Source: Pseudomonas palmensis (GTDB lineage: Bacteria > Pseudomonadota > Gammaproteobacteria > Pseudomonadales > Pseudomonadaceae). From it: DNA of 35,931 nucleotides. The first letter of the stretch is position 1, and the number at the start of each line of letters is the position of its first letter. This document shows positions 17,542 through 25,491 of this stretch, piece after piece. The position numbers were made by a program, and so were the translations under genes. The DNA lies in assembly GCF_017848315.1 (NCBI RefSeq), contig NZ_JAFKEC010000061.1, positions 1 to 35,931 of the forward strand, in the 5' to 3' direction. The notes beneath the pieces are model-generated. The model did no database searches. It had not been told where the DNA came from and was given only the letters and a program-made list of their open reading frames with translations.

Positions 17542-18422
17542 CCCGCGACACTTCCACCCCACGTCCACCTCTCGGCAGCCTGGTCATCGGCAGCACCTCC
17601 GTGATCGGCCAGGCCATCGCCCACGGCCTGGCGCAACTGGGCCCGGTGCAGACCGCAGGGCGGCGTGATGCCGACGTGTTCTTCGACCTGAGCCAGCCCG
17701 ACCGCGTACCAGCCAGCGTGCCGCCGTTCGACGTGGTGGTACTGGCCGCCGCCGACTTTGGCGGCCCCGGCATCGACGACCTGATCCGCGCCGAGCAGGT
17801 CAACGCGGTCGGCACGCTGGCCGCCTGCCAACTGGCACAACGCAGCGGGGCCAGGCACCTGATACTGATTTCGTCGGTGTTTGCCAGCCACGTCCCGGGC
17901 GACCCTCACTACAGCATCTACTCGCTATCCAAACGCCACTCCGAGGAGCTCGCCAGCCTGTTCTGCAGCGCGCACGGCATCGCCCTGACCATCCTGCGCC
18001 CCAGCCAGGTGTATGACGCCGCCGGTGCCTGCCGCACCCATCAGCCGCTGCTGTATGCCTTCGCCGACCAGGCCCAGGCCGGTAACGACATCAGCCTGTT
18101 CGGCAACAACGACGCGCGGCGCAACTACCTGCACCTGGACGACCTGGTGCAGATCTGCACCCGTGTGGCCGCCACCACGACCACCGGGCTGTTCAACTGC
18201 GTCCACCCCGACAGCCCTGCACTGAGCGAAATCGCCCAGGCCGCGTTGTCCGCCTTCGGCCAGCAGGGCCAGGTGCGCTTTCTGCGCGACAAGCCGGATG
18301 TGCCCGACCTGCCAGCGCAGCTGCTCGACCCGGCGTTGCACGCCGCCATCGACTTCATGCCACAGGTGAATATCCATATGGGTTTCGAAATGATCCGACA
18401 GCACCGGGAGCGCACGGCATGA
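17538..18422 (+). CDS. NAD(P)-dependent epimerase/dehydratase (extended SDR)
   Basis: The 294-residue enzyme has an SDR fold with a Rossmann start (LVIGSTSVIGQAIAHGLA) slightly different from the usual GxxGxxG, a VVVLAAADFGGPG strand and the catalytic pair Y128-x3-K132 (YSLSK). It probably oxidises, reduces or epimerises a nucleotide sugar. The upstream open frame is not coding; the ATG at 17538 overlaps the WbqC-like stop by four bases. The next gene overlaps it in the same way, so three genes are translationally coupled. The N-terminal fragment reads like RmlD/WcaG-type reductases, but the substrate is not certain. Confidence 0.88.
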   Translation: MTRDTSTPRPPLGSLVIGSTSVIGQAIAHGLAQLGPVQTAGRRDADVFFDLSQPDRVPASVPPFDVVVLAAADFGGPGIDDLIRAEQVNAVGTLAACQLAQRSGARHLILISSVFASHVPGDPHYSIYSLSKRHSEELASLFCSAHGIALTILRPSQVYDAAGACRTHQPLLYAFADQAQAGNDISLFGNNDARRNYLHLDDLVQICTRVAATTTTGLFNCVHPDSPALSEIAQAALSAFGQQGQVRFLRDKPDVPDLPAQLLDPALHAAIDFMPQVNIHMGFEMIRQHRERTA

Positions 18423-19396
18423 GCACGGTCATGGTTACCGGCGTGGGCGCCATCATGGGCTACGGCCTGCTCAAGTCGTTGCGTGCCAGCGACCCGGCCG
18501 TGGTGCTGGTAGGCACCGATATCTACGACGATGCTGCCGGCAGGGCCTGGTGCGACGCCTTCGCGCAGGCGCCCCTGACCGCCAGCGCCGACTACCCGGC
18601 GTGGCTCGAACGGGTGGTCAGGCAGCACGCGGTCGACCTGGTGATACCTGGCATCGAGCAGGACCTGCACTGGTTCTCGGACCACCGTGAACAGGTGGCG
18701 CAACTGGGCTGTGGCGTGGTGCTCAACAGCCGAGCGCTGATCGATCTGTCCCGCGACAAGTGGGCAATGGACCAGGCGCTGGCCGCCGCCGACGAGCCGG
18801 CGCGAATCCCCAGCTACCTGTCGGGCAGTTTCGCCGAGCTGGTCCGGACCCTGGGCCTGCCCTTCCTGCTCAAGCCTCGTCGCAGTTATGCCTCCAAGGG
18901 CCTGGTGTGGGTACAAAGCGCCAGCGACTTCGAACCCCATGCGCACCTGCTGGGCGAGGTGCTGATGGCCCAACCGATCATCGGCAGCGCCGAGCAGGAG
19001 TTCACCGTGGCGGTGTTCGGCGATGGCGAAGGCGGCAGCTTCGGGTCGATCACCCTGCAGCGCAAGCTGGCCGCCGACGGTTCAACCGCCAAGGCCTGGG
19101 TGCGCCAGGAGGCCTCGCTGGATGAAGTGGTGGCGCGCCTGTGTGCACACTTCAGGCCCGTGGGCCCGACCAACCTGCAGTTTCGCCGCGACGCCGACGG
19201 CAGCTGGAAACTGCTGGAGATCAACCCGCGTATCTCCTCCACCAGCTCCATGCGCCGGGCCTTCGGCTACAACGAGGCGGCCATGTGCCTGGACTTCTTC
19301 CTGAACCGCAAGGCGCCCCCTACCCCCGAGATCCGACCGGGGTTCGCGGTGCGCTACATCGAGGAGCTCGTGGTCCATGATCGGGATCATTTCTGA
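18419..19396 (+). CDS. ATP-grasp ligase
   Basis: The 325-residue protein is an ATP-grasp enzyme of the carbamoyl-phosphate-synthase-like type. It has an N-terminal Rossmann-like preATP-grasp domain (VMVTGVGAIMGYGLLKSLR), the ATP-binding lysine region LPFLLKPRRSYASKGLVWV (about residues 142-160), and the metal-binding ExN motif in LLEINPRISSTSS (about 266-278). Such enzymes join a carboxylate to an amine or other nucleophile through an acyl phosphate. Given the WbqC-like and SDR neighbours, a role in attaching an amino acid or carboxylate to a surface sugar is plausible, but this is inference. The start overlaps the SDR stop (ATGA), and the next gene begins inside its last 20 bases. Confidence 0.88.
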   Translation: MSTVMVTGVGAIMGYGLLKSLRASDPAVVLVGTDIYDDAAGRAWCDAFAQAPLTASADYPAWLERVVRQHAVDLVIPGIEQDLHWFSDHREQVAQLGCGVVLNSRALIDLSRDKWAMDQALAAADEPARIPSYLSGSFAELVRTLGLPFLLKPRRSYASKGLVWVQSASDFEPHAHLLGEVLMAQPIIGSAEQEFTVAVFGDGEGGSFGSITLQRKLAADGSTAKAWVRQEASLDEVVARLCAHFRPVGPTNLQFRRDADGSWKLLEINPRISSTSSMRRAFGYNEAAMCLDFFLNRKAPPTPEIRPGFAVRYIEELVVHDRDHF

Positions 19397-20054
19397 TATC
19401 CACGGCAACTTCGTCGCACTCTCGGCGGTGCTCGACGAGCTGGAGCGCCTGGGCGTGTCGCAGATCATCTGCCTGGGCGACACGGCCGGGTACTACTGCC
19501 AGATCAACGAGTGCTGCGACGCGCTGCGCGAACGCGGCATCTTCAGCCTGATGGGCAACCACGACTGGTACCTGTCGAGCAACACGCCCTGCCCACGCTC
19601 CAACAGTGCCAACGCCTGCCTGGATTACCAGAAGGGCATCCTCACGGCCGCCAACGCGGCATGGCTCGCGGCATTGCCCGCACGCGGCCGGCAACACGGC
19701 ATCGAGCTGGTGCACGGCGGCTGGAACGACCCCATCGAAGAGTACCTGCGCCCCTCGCAGGCGTATTTCGAGGCGCTGCCCGGCACGCACTTCGCCTCGG
19801 GCCACACCCATGTGCAGATGCTCTGGCAGGGTCGCGGCAAGGTCTACTGCAACCCCGGATCGGTCGGCCAGCCACGCGACGGCGACCCGCGTGCGGCCTT
19901 CGCCACCTGGCACGCCGGCCAGTTCACCCTGCACCGTGTGGCCTACGACATCCCGCGCATGCAGCAGGCGATGAGCGACGCCGGGTTCACCGCGTACTTT
20001 TCCGACAACCTGCCCCTCGGCGCGCAGATCGGCGGCAGGATCAGCCACTATTAA
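19377..20054 (+). CDS. Metallophosphoesterase (YfcE/MJ0936-like)
   Basis: This 225-residue cytoplasmic phosphoesterase has all the dinuclear-metal motifs of the calcineurin-like family: SDIHGN at residues 6-11, CLGDTAGYY, GNHDWYL and GHTHVQML, then CNPGSVGQPR. It resembles small YfcE/MJ0936 phosphodiesterases, and carries extra Cys residues in the middle (GYYCQINECC, NTPCPRSNSANAC). The ATG at 19377 lies inside the ATP-grasp gene, with GAGGAG shortly upstream, so the genes overlap by 20 bases and are co-translated. As the last gene of the cassette it may hydrolyse a nucleotide-sugar or sugar-phosphate intermediate. That substrate is inferred from context only. Confidence 0.9.
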   Translation: MIGIISDIHGNFVALSAVLDELERLGVSQIICLGDTAGYYCQINECCDALRERGIFSLMGNHDWYLSSNTPCPRSNSANACLDYQKGILTAANAAWLAALPARGRQHGIELVHGGWNDPIEEYLRPSQAYFEALPGTHFASGHTHVQMLWQGRGKVYCNPGSVGQPRDGDPRAAFATWHAGQFTLHRVAYDIPRMQQAMSDAGFTAYFSDNLPLGAQIGGRISHY

Positions 20055-20068
20055 CTACGCGGGCATCC

Positions 20069-20090
20069 GGCCGATAGCCTGACGTCGGCC
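20069..20090. repeat. Small inverted repeat before rmlB
   Basis: GGCCGA (20069-20074) and TCGGCC (20085-20090) can form a 6-bp hairpin in the 124-base gap between the phosphoesterase gene and rmlB. No T-run follows, so it is not a clear terminator. No strong promoter was seen in this gap. Confidence 0.3.
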
Positions 20091-20178
20091 AGCGCTGCGT
20101 TGCCCTTGCACCGGCCGGCGCCTGGCGACAAGCTACGAGCCACCTGAACACCACCCGCTGCACCAAAGGCCATTCGAC

Positions 20179-21261
20179 ATGCGCATACTCATCACCGGCG
20201 GTGCCGGCTTCATCGGTTCGGCGCTGGTCCGCCACCTGATCGAGCACACCGACCACCACGTGCTCAACCTGGACAAGCTGACCTACGCCGGCAACCTGGA
20301 GTCGCTGCACAGCATCGCCAGCAACACCCGCTACGAGTTCGTGCAGGCCGATATCGTCGACCAGGCCACGGTGAGCGCGGTGCTGGAGCGCTTCCGGCCC
20401 CAGGCGATCATGCACCTGGCAGCCGAGTCGCATGTCGACCGCTCCATCGACGGGCCGGCGGCGTTCATCCAGACCAACATCGTCGGCACCTACAGCCTGC
20501 TCGAAGCCACCCGCGCCTACTGGGGCACGCTGCCGGCCGCCGAGCGCGAGGCGTTTCGCTTCCATCACGTGTCCACCGACGAGGTATATGGCGACCTGCA
20601 TGGGGTCGACGACCTGTTCACCGAAACCACCCCCTACGCACCCAGTTCGCCCTACTCGGCGAGCAAGGCCGCGTCCGACCACCTGGTGCGCGCCTGGCAG
20701 CGCACCTACGGGCTGCCGGTGCTGCTGACCAACTGCTCGAACAACTACGGGCCGTACCACTTCCCGGAAAAACTCATCCCGCTGGTGATCCTCAACGCCC
20801 TGGCGGGCAAGCCGCTGCCGGTGTACGGCAACGGCCAGCAGGTGCGCGACTGGCTGTTCGTCGAGGACCATGCCCGCGCCCTGCTCAAGGTGGTCACCGC
20901 AGGTGAGGTGGGCCAGACCTACAACATCGGCGGGCACAACGAGCAGACCAACCTCGAGGTGGTGCACGCCATCTGCGCTCTGCTCGAAGAGCTGGCCCCC
21001 GCACACCCGGCGGGCGTGGCGCGCTATGCCGACCTGATCACCTTCGTGCAGGACCGCCCCGGCCACGACCTGCGCTACGCCATCGACGCCGGCAAGATCG
21101 AGCGCGAGCTGGGCTGGCGCCCTGAAGAAACCTTCGCCACCGGCCTGCGCAAGACCGTGCAGTGGTACCTGGACAACCTGGAGTGGTGCCGCCATGTGCA
21201 GGACGGCAGCTACCAGGGCCAGCGCCTGGGCAACAGCGATTTCAAGGACCTGATTGCATGA
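20179..21261 (+). CDS. rmlB: dTDP-glucose 4,6-dehydratase
   Basis: The 360-residue extended SDR enzyme turns dTDP-glucose into dTDP-4-keto-6-deoxyglucose, the second step of dTDP-L-rhamnose synthesis. Visible motifs are the NAD-binding GGAGFIGSALVRHL at the N-terminus, HLAAESHVDRSI, STDEVYGDL and the catalytic Y159-x3-K163 (YSASK), followed by NNYGPYHFPEKLIP. Length matches the family. It is the first gene of rmlBACD, and its stop overlaps the rmlA start (ATGA). The rhamnose it helps make usually goes into LPS core or O-antigen. Confidence 0.97.
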   Translation: MRILITGGAGFIGSALVRHLIEHTDHHVLNLDKLTYAGNLESLHSIASNTRYEFVQADIVDQATVSAVLERFRPQAIMHLAAESHVDRSIDGPAAFIQTNIVGTYSLLEATRAYWGTLPAAEREAFRFHHVSTDEVYGDLHGVDDLFTETTPYAPSSPYSASKAASDHLVRAWQRTYGLPVLLTNCSNNYGPYHFPEKLIPLVILNALAGKPLPVYGNGQQVRDWLFVEDHARALLKVVTAGEVGQTYNIGGHNEQTNLEVVHAICALLEELAPAHPAGVARYADLITFVQDRPGHDLRYAIDAGKIERELGWRPEETFATGLRKTVQWYLDNLEWCRHVQDGSYQGQRLGNSDFKDLIA

Positions 21262-22139
21262 CCAAAGGCATCGTACTGGCAGGCGGCTCCGGCACGCGCC
21301 TGCACCCCATCACCCTGGGCATTTCCAAACAGCTGCTGCCGGTATACGACAAGCCGATGATCTACTACCCGATCTCGGTGCTGATGCTGGCCGGCATCCG
21401 CGAGATCCTGATCATCTCCACCCCTCACGACCTGCCACACTTTCGCCAGCTGCTGGGCGACGGCAGCCAGTTCGGGGTGCACTTCGAGTATGCCGAGCAG
21501 CCCTCGCCCGACGGCCTGGCCCAGGCGTTCCTGATCGGCGAATCGTTCATCGGTGACGACTCGGTGTGCCTGATCCTGGGCGACAACGTGTTCCACGGCC
21601 AGCGTTTCACCGAGCAACTGCTGCGCGCCGCCGCCCACTCCAGCGGCGCAACGGTGTTCGGCTACTGGGTCAAGGACCCGGAGCGTTTCGGCGTGATCGA
21701 GTTCGACGCGGCAGGCAACGCCCTGTCGATCGAAGAAAAGCCCGCGCAGCCCAGGTCCAGCTACGCGGTCACCGGCCTGTACTTCTACGACAACGACGTG
21801 GTGCGCATCGCCCGCGACATCAAGCCTTCGCCGCGTGGGGAGCTTGAGATCACCGATGTCAACAATGCCTACCTGCGCCGTGGCGACCTGCGCGTGGAGC
21901 GCTTCGGGCGCGGCTTCGCCTGGCTCGACACCGGCACCCACGACAGCCTGCTGGAGGCCTCGCAGTACGTGCAGACCATCGAGCATCGCCAGGGCCTGAA
22001 GGTCGCCTGCCTTGAAGAGATCGCCTTCCAGCAGGGCTGGATCTGCCAGGAGCGTCTGCTGGAACGGGCCAAGGCCTTCGGCAAGACCGGCTACGGCCAG
22101 TACCTGTACGGCCTGACCGGAGACCAGCAATGGAAGTGA
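21258..22139 (+). CDS. rmlA: Glucose-1-phosphate thymidylyltransferase
   Basis: The 293-residue enzyme joins glucose-1-phosphate and dTTP to give dTDP-glucose, the first and feedback-controlled step of dTDP-L-rhamnose synthesis. The nucleotide-binding signature GIVLAGGSGTRLHPIT opens the protein, and KQLLPVYDKPMIYYP, CLILGDNVFHG and VIEFDAAGNALSIEEKP follow as expected. The start at 21258 overlaps the rmlB stop; the longer open frame is not coding. Its 3' end overlaps rmlC by 10 bases. All four rml genes are in one unit. Confidence 0.97.
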   Translation: MTKGIVLAGGSGTRLHPITLGISKQLLPVYDKPMIYYPISVLMLAGIREILIISTPHDLPHFRQLLGDGSQFGVHFEYAEQPSPDGLAQAFLIGESFIGDDSVCLILGDNVFHGQRFTEQLLRAAAHSSGATVFGYWVKDPERFGVIEFDAAGNALSIEEKPAQPRSSYAVTGLYFYDNDVVRIARDIKPSPRGELEITDVNNAYLRRGDLRVERFGRGFAWLDTGTHDSLLEASQYVQTIEHRQGLKVACLEEIAFQQGWICQERLLERAKAFGKTGYGQYLYGLTGDQQWK

Positions 22140-22675
22140 TCGCCACCGCGCTACCGGACGTGCTGATCCTCGAGCCCAGGGTGTTCGGCGATGACCGCGG
22201 GTTCTTCTACGAGAGCTTCAACGCCCAGGCCTTCAGGGCCGCAACCGGCATCGATGCACAGTTCGTGCAGGACAATCATTCACGCTCGCTGCGCGGCGTG
22301 CTGCGCGGCCTGCACTATCAGGTGCACAACCCCCAGGGCAAGCTGGTGCGCGTGCCCCAGGGCGAGGTGCTGGACGTGGCGGTGGATATCCGCCGCAGCT
22401 CGCCGACCTTCGGGCAATGGGTGGCGGTACACCTGTCGGCCGCCAACCACCGGCAGGTGTGGATCCCCCAGGGGTTTGCCCACGGTTTCCGGGTGCTCAG
22501 CGACAGCGCCGAGTTCCTGTACAAGACCACCGACTACTACAACCCGAGCGCCGAGCGCTGCATTCGCTGGGACGACCCGCAGTTGGCCATCGACTGGCAA
22601 CTGGACGCACCGCCGCAGCTGTCGGCCAAGGATCAGTTCGGCCAGTTGCTCAAGGACGCCGACCTGTTCCCATGA
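22130..22675 (+). CDS. rmlC: dTDP-4-dehydrorhamnose 3,5-epimerase
   Basis: The 181-residue cupin-fold enzyme epimerises C3 and C5 of dTDP-4-keto-6-deoxyglucose, the third step of dTDP-L-rhamnose synthesis. Motifs include EPRVFGDDRGFFYESFN, FVQDNHSRS, VLRGLHYQ with the catalytic His, VRVPQGEVLDVAVDIR and WIPQGFAHGF. Length is standard for the family. It starts inside the end of rmlA (10-base overlap), and its stop overlaps the rmlD start (ATGA). Confidence 0.97.
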   Translation: MEVIATALPDVLILEPRVFGDDRGFFYESFNAQAFRAATGIDAQFVQDNHSRSLRGVLRGLHYQVHNPQGKLVRVPQGEVLDVAVDIRRSSPTFGQWVAVHLSAANHRQVWIPQGFAHGFRVLSDSAEFLYKTTDYYNPSAERCIRWDDPQLAIDWQLDAPPQLSAKDQFGQLLKDADLFP

Positions 22676-23532
22676 AAATCCTCATCACCGGGCGCAATGG
22701 CCAGCTCGCCCAGGCCCTGCAGCAGCGCCTGGCCGGGTTGGGCCAGGTGCATGTACTGGGCCGCGAACAGCTTGACCTGGCCGAGCCCGAACGCATCCGC
22801 CAGGTAGTACGCGAGCTGAGCCCCGACCTGCTGGTGAACGCCGCCGCCTATACCGCCGTCGACCAGGCCGAAAACGAACCTGCGCTGGCCTTCGCCATCA
22901 ACGCCACTGCACCCGGCGTACTTGCCGAGGAGGCCGCACGGCTGGGCGTACCGCTGCTGCACTACTCCACCGACTACGTGTTCGACGGCAGCAAGGCCAC
23001 GCCCTACACCGAAGACGACGCGCCCAACCCCCTGAGCGTGTACGGACGCAGCAAGCTGGCTGGCGAGCAGGCCATCCATGCCGTGGGCGGCGCGCACCTG
23101 ACACTGCGCACCAGCTGGGTGTACTCGTTGCACGGGCGCAATTTTCTGCTGACCATGCAGCGTCTGCTGCAGGAAAAACCGCAGCTGCGCGTGGTCGCCG
23201 ACCAGATCGGTGCACCGACCTGGGCCGGTAGCCTGGCCGCCAGCACCCTGGCGTTGATCCAGCGCTGGCAGGCCGGGCAGGCGGGTGCGTGGGGCACCTA
23301 CCACATGACCGCGCAGGGCCAGACCTCCTGGTTCGGTTTCGCCCAGGCCATCGGCGAGCATCTGAAGGCTCAGGGCAGGCCCTGCGCGCAGCTGCTGCCG
23401 ATCCCGTCCAGCGAATACCCGACCCCGGCGCAGCGCCCACTGAACTCGCGCCTGGACTGCAGCCGCCTGCGCCAGCAGTGGCAGGTGGAGCAGCCAGACT
23501 GGCGTCAAGCGCTGATCGAGTGCCTGAAGTAG
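22672..23532 (+). CDS. rmlD: dTDP-4-dehydrorhamnose reductase
   Basis: The 286-residue SDR enzyme reduces the 4-keto sugar to dTDP-L-rhamnose, the last step of the pathway. It has the Rossmann start ILITGRNGQLAQALQQ, NAAAYTAVDQAE, YSTDYVFDGSK and the catalytic Y124-x3-K128 (YGRSK). The ATG at 22672 overlaps the rmlC stop, so the open frame before it is ignored. The order B-A-C-D differs from the B-D-A-C order I recall for P. aeruginosa. A REP inverted repeat follows 38 bases after the stop and probably ends or stabilises the transcript. Confidence 0.97.
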   Translation: MKILITGRNGQLAQALQQRLAGLGQVHVLGREQLDLAEPERIRQVVRELSPDLLVNAAAYTAVDQAENEPALAFAINATAPGVLAEEAARLGVPLLHYSTDYVFDGSKATPYTEDDAPNPLSVYGRSKLAGEQAIHAVGGAHLTLRTSWVYSLHGRNFLLTMQRLLQEKPQLRVVADQIGAPTWAGSLAASTLALIQRWQAGQAGAWGTYHMTAQGQTSWFGFAQAIGEHLKAQGRPCAQLLPIPSSEYPTPAQRPLNSRLDCSRLRQQWQVEQPDWRQALIECLK

Positions 23533-23570
23533 CGCATAATGCGCCCAACGTTTCTGCGCCCTTTGCGACG

Positions 23571-23640
23571 CCATCGCGGGTCAAGCCCGCTCCCACGGGA
23601 TAATCAATGACCTTGTGGGAGCGGGCTTGACCCGCGATGG
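23571..23640. repeat. REP inverted pair with perfect 26-bp arms
   Basis: The arms 23571-23596 and 23615-23640 are perfect inverted copies of 26 bases, with core CGCGGGTCAAGCCCGC, separated by 18 bases. This is the common Pseudomonas REP pair (BIME-like). It lies between rmlD and the DctB-like gene and ends 36 bases before the latter's ATG. Confidence 0.9.
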
Positions 23641-23676
23641 GCTGCAACGCGGCCCCCCACCAAAGCCCGGTTTGCG

Positions 23677-25491
23677 ATGACCATGACCCCGACCCTCCCC
23701 CGCCGTCCGCGCTGGCGCAGCCTGGCCCTCCTGGCGCTGTGCCTGGCGCCGCTGCTGTGGCCACTGCAACGCCTGGCCGAGCACTACTACCAGGAGGAAC
23801 TGGCCAGCCAGAACCGCCAGACCCTGGACCTGTACGTGGCCAACCTGCTGGGCACCCTGCACCGCTACGAGACCCTGCCGCAGATCCTCGGTGACCTGCC
23901 GGCATTGCGCGCGGTGCTGGCCGACCCGATACGCCTCGAGACCCTGACCAACGCCAACCGCCTGCTCGACGACATCTGCGCGCAGACCGGCGCCGAGGTG
24001 ATGTACCTGATGGACGTCAACGGCAACACCCTGGCGGCCTCCAACTGGAACAAGCACGACAACTTTGCCGGGCGCAACTTCTCGTTCCGCCCCTACTTCA
24101 GCGAAGCCATGCAGGGCCGGCTGGGGCGTTTCTTCGGCCAGGGCACCACCTCGGCCAAGCGCGGCTACTTCTTCGCCGCAGCAGTGCGCGACGGCGACCA
24201 GGTGATCGGCGTACTGGTGGCCAAGATCGACCTGGACCACACCGAAACCCTGTGGGGCAAGACCCCCGAGCAACTGCTGGTGACCGACCACAACGGCGTG
24301 GTGATCCTCACCTCGCGCCCCGACTGGCGCTTTCGCGCCACGCGCCCGCTCAGCGAGGCCGAGCGCGATGCGATCGTGGCGATCCAGCCCTACCCCACCA
24401 CCACGCCCAAGCCCCTCAGGCTCAACCCCGATGCCTGGCTGACCCAGACCCAGGCCATCCCCGAGACCGGCTGGCAGGTCAGCATCCTGGCCCCGCGCAC
24501 CCTGGTCGACCGCTCGGTGAGCACGGTGCTGTTCATCGGCGCCGCCACCCTGCTGGTGGTGATGCTGCTGCTCGGGCTGGTGATGCAGCGCCGGCGCAAC
24601 TACATGGACCGCCTCGACTTCGAGGCCCGCGCCCGCCAGGAGCTGGAGCTGCGCGTGGCCGAACGCACCGCCGCCCTCGAAGGCCTCAACAGCCGCCTCA
24701 AGACCGAAGTGCTGGAGCGCGAGCAGGCCCAGCAGGAACTGGTACGCGCCCAGGACGAGCTGGTGCAGGCCGGCAAGCTGTCGGTGCTGGGCACCATGTC
24801 GGCAAGCATCAGCCATGAGCTCAACCAGCCGCTGGCGGCGATCCGCAGCTACGCCGAGAACGCCGAGATCCTGCTCGACCACCAGCGCACCGACGATGCG
24901 CGCAGCAACCTCAAGCTGATCAGCGAACTGACCGGGCGCATGGCCTCGATCATCGCCCACCTGCGCGCCTTCGCCCGGCGTGACCGGCATGCGCCGGAAA
25001 GCGTGGCGCTGCAGCCGGCACTGGACGACGCCCTGGCCCTGCTGGCCAAGCGGCGCCGGGCGATGGCGGTGGAGCTGGTGCGCGACCTGCCCGAGGCCAC
25101 CCTGTGGGTGCAGGCCGGCGAAACCCGCCTGCGCCAGGTACTGGGCAACCTGCTGGCCAACGCCCTCGACGCGCTGACCGAAAAGGCCAACCCGCGCAAG
25201 CTCTGGCTAAGTGCCGAACGCCGCGAAGGCAGCGTCTACCTGACCATTCGCGACAACGGCCCGGGCTTCAGCAGCCAGGCCCTGCTGCGCGCACGCGAGC
25301 CGTTCTTCACCACCAAGACGCGCACCCAGGGCCTGGGCCTGGGCCTGGCGATCTGCGATACGCTGATCAACGCGCTGGGCGGTGAGCTGGTGCTGGCCAA
25401 CCACCCGGAAGGCGGTGCGCTGCTGACCCTGCAACTGCGCGTGGCCACCCCCGGCGCCGCGCTTCAAACCTCGGAGGACTCCTCGGCATGA
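23677..25491 (+). CDS. dctB: DctB-like sensor histidine kinase
   Basis: The 604-residue inner-membrane kinase has a first membrane segment at about 14-32 and a periplasmic double-Cache-type sensor domain at about 33-283. A second membrane segment (about 286-305) and a coiled-coil linker (AERTAALEGLNSRLKTEVLE) follow. The HisKA domain carries the phospho-acceptor H380 (SHELNQPLAAIRSYAENA). The HATPase domain shows N-box ANALDAL, DNGPGF and GLGLGLAI. This layout and the H-box are those of DctB, which senses C4-dicarboxylates. Its place after the rml genes fits P. aeruginosa dctB as I recall it, but no dicarboxylate transporter genes are nearby, so the ligand is not certain. Its stop overlaps the regulator start (ATGA). 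Confidence 0.88.
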   Translation: MTMTPTLPRRPRWRSLALLALCLAPLLWPLQRLAEHYYQEELASQNRQTLDLYVANLLGTLHRYETLPQILGDLPALRAVLADPIRLETLTNANRLLDDICAQTGAEVMYLMDVNGNTLAASNWNKHDNFAGRNFSFRPYFSEAMQGRLGRFFGQGTTSAKRGYFFAAAVRDGDQVIGVLVAKIDLDHTETLWGKTPEQLLVTDHNGVVILTSRPDWRFRATRPLSEAERDAIVAIQPYPTTTPKPLRLNPDAWLTQTQAIPETGWQVSILAPRTLVDRSVSTVLFIGAATLLVVMLLLGLVMQRRRNYMDRLDFEARARQELELRVAERTAALEGLNSRLKTEVLEREQAQQELVRAQDELVQAGKLSVLGTMSASISHELNQPLAAIRSYAENAEILLDHQRTDDARSNLKLISELTGRMASIIAHLRAFARRDRHAPESVALQPALDDALALLAKRRRAMAVELVRDLPEATLWVQAGETRLRQVLGNLLANALDALTEKANPRKLWLSAERREGSVYLTIRDNGPGFSSQALLRAREPFFTTKTRTQGLGLGLAICDTLINALGGELVLANHPEGGALLTLQLRVATPGAALQTSEDSSA

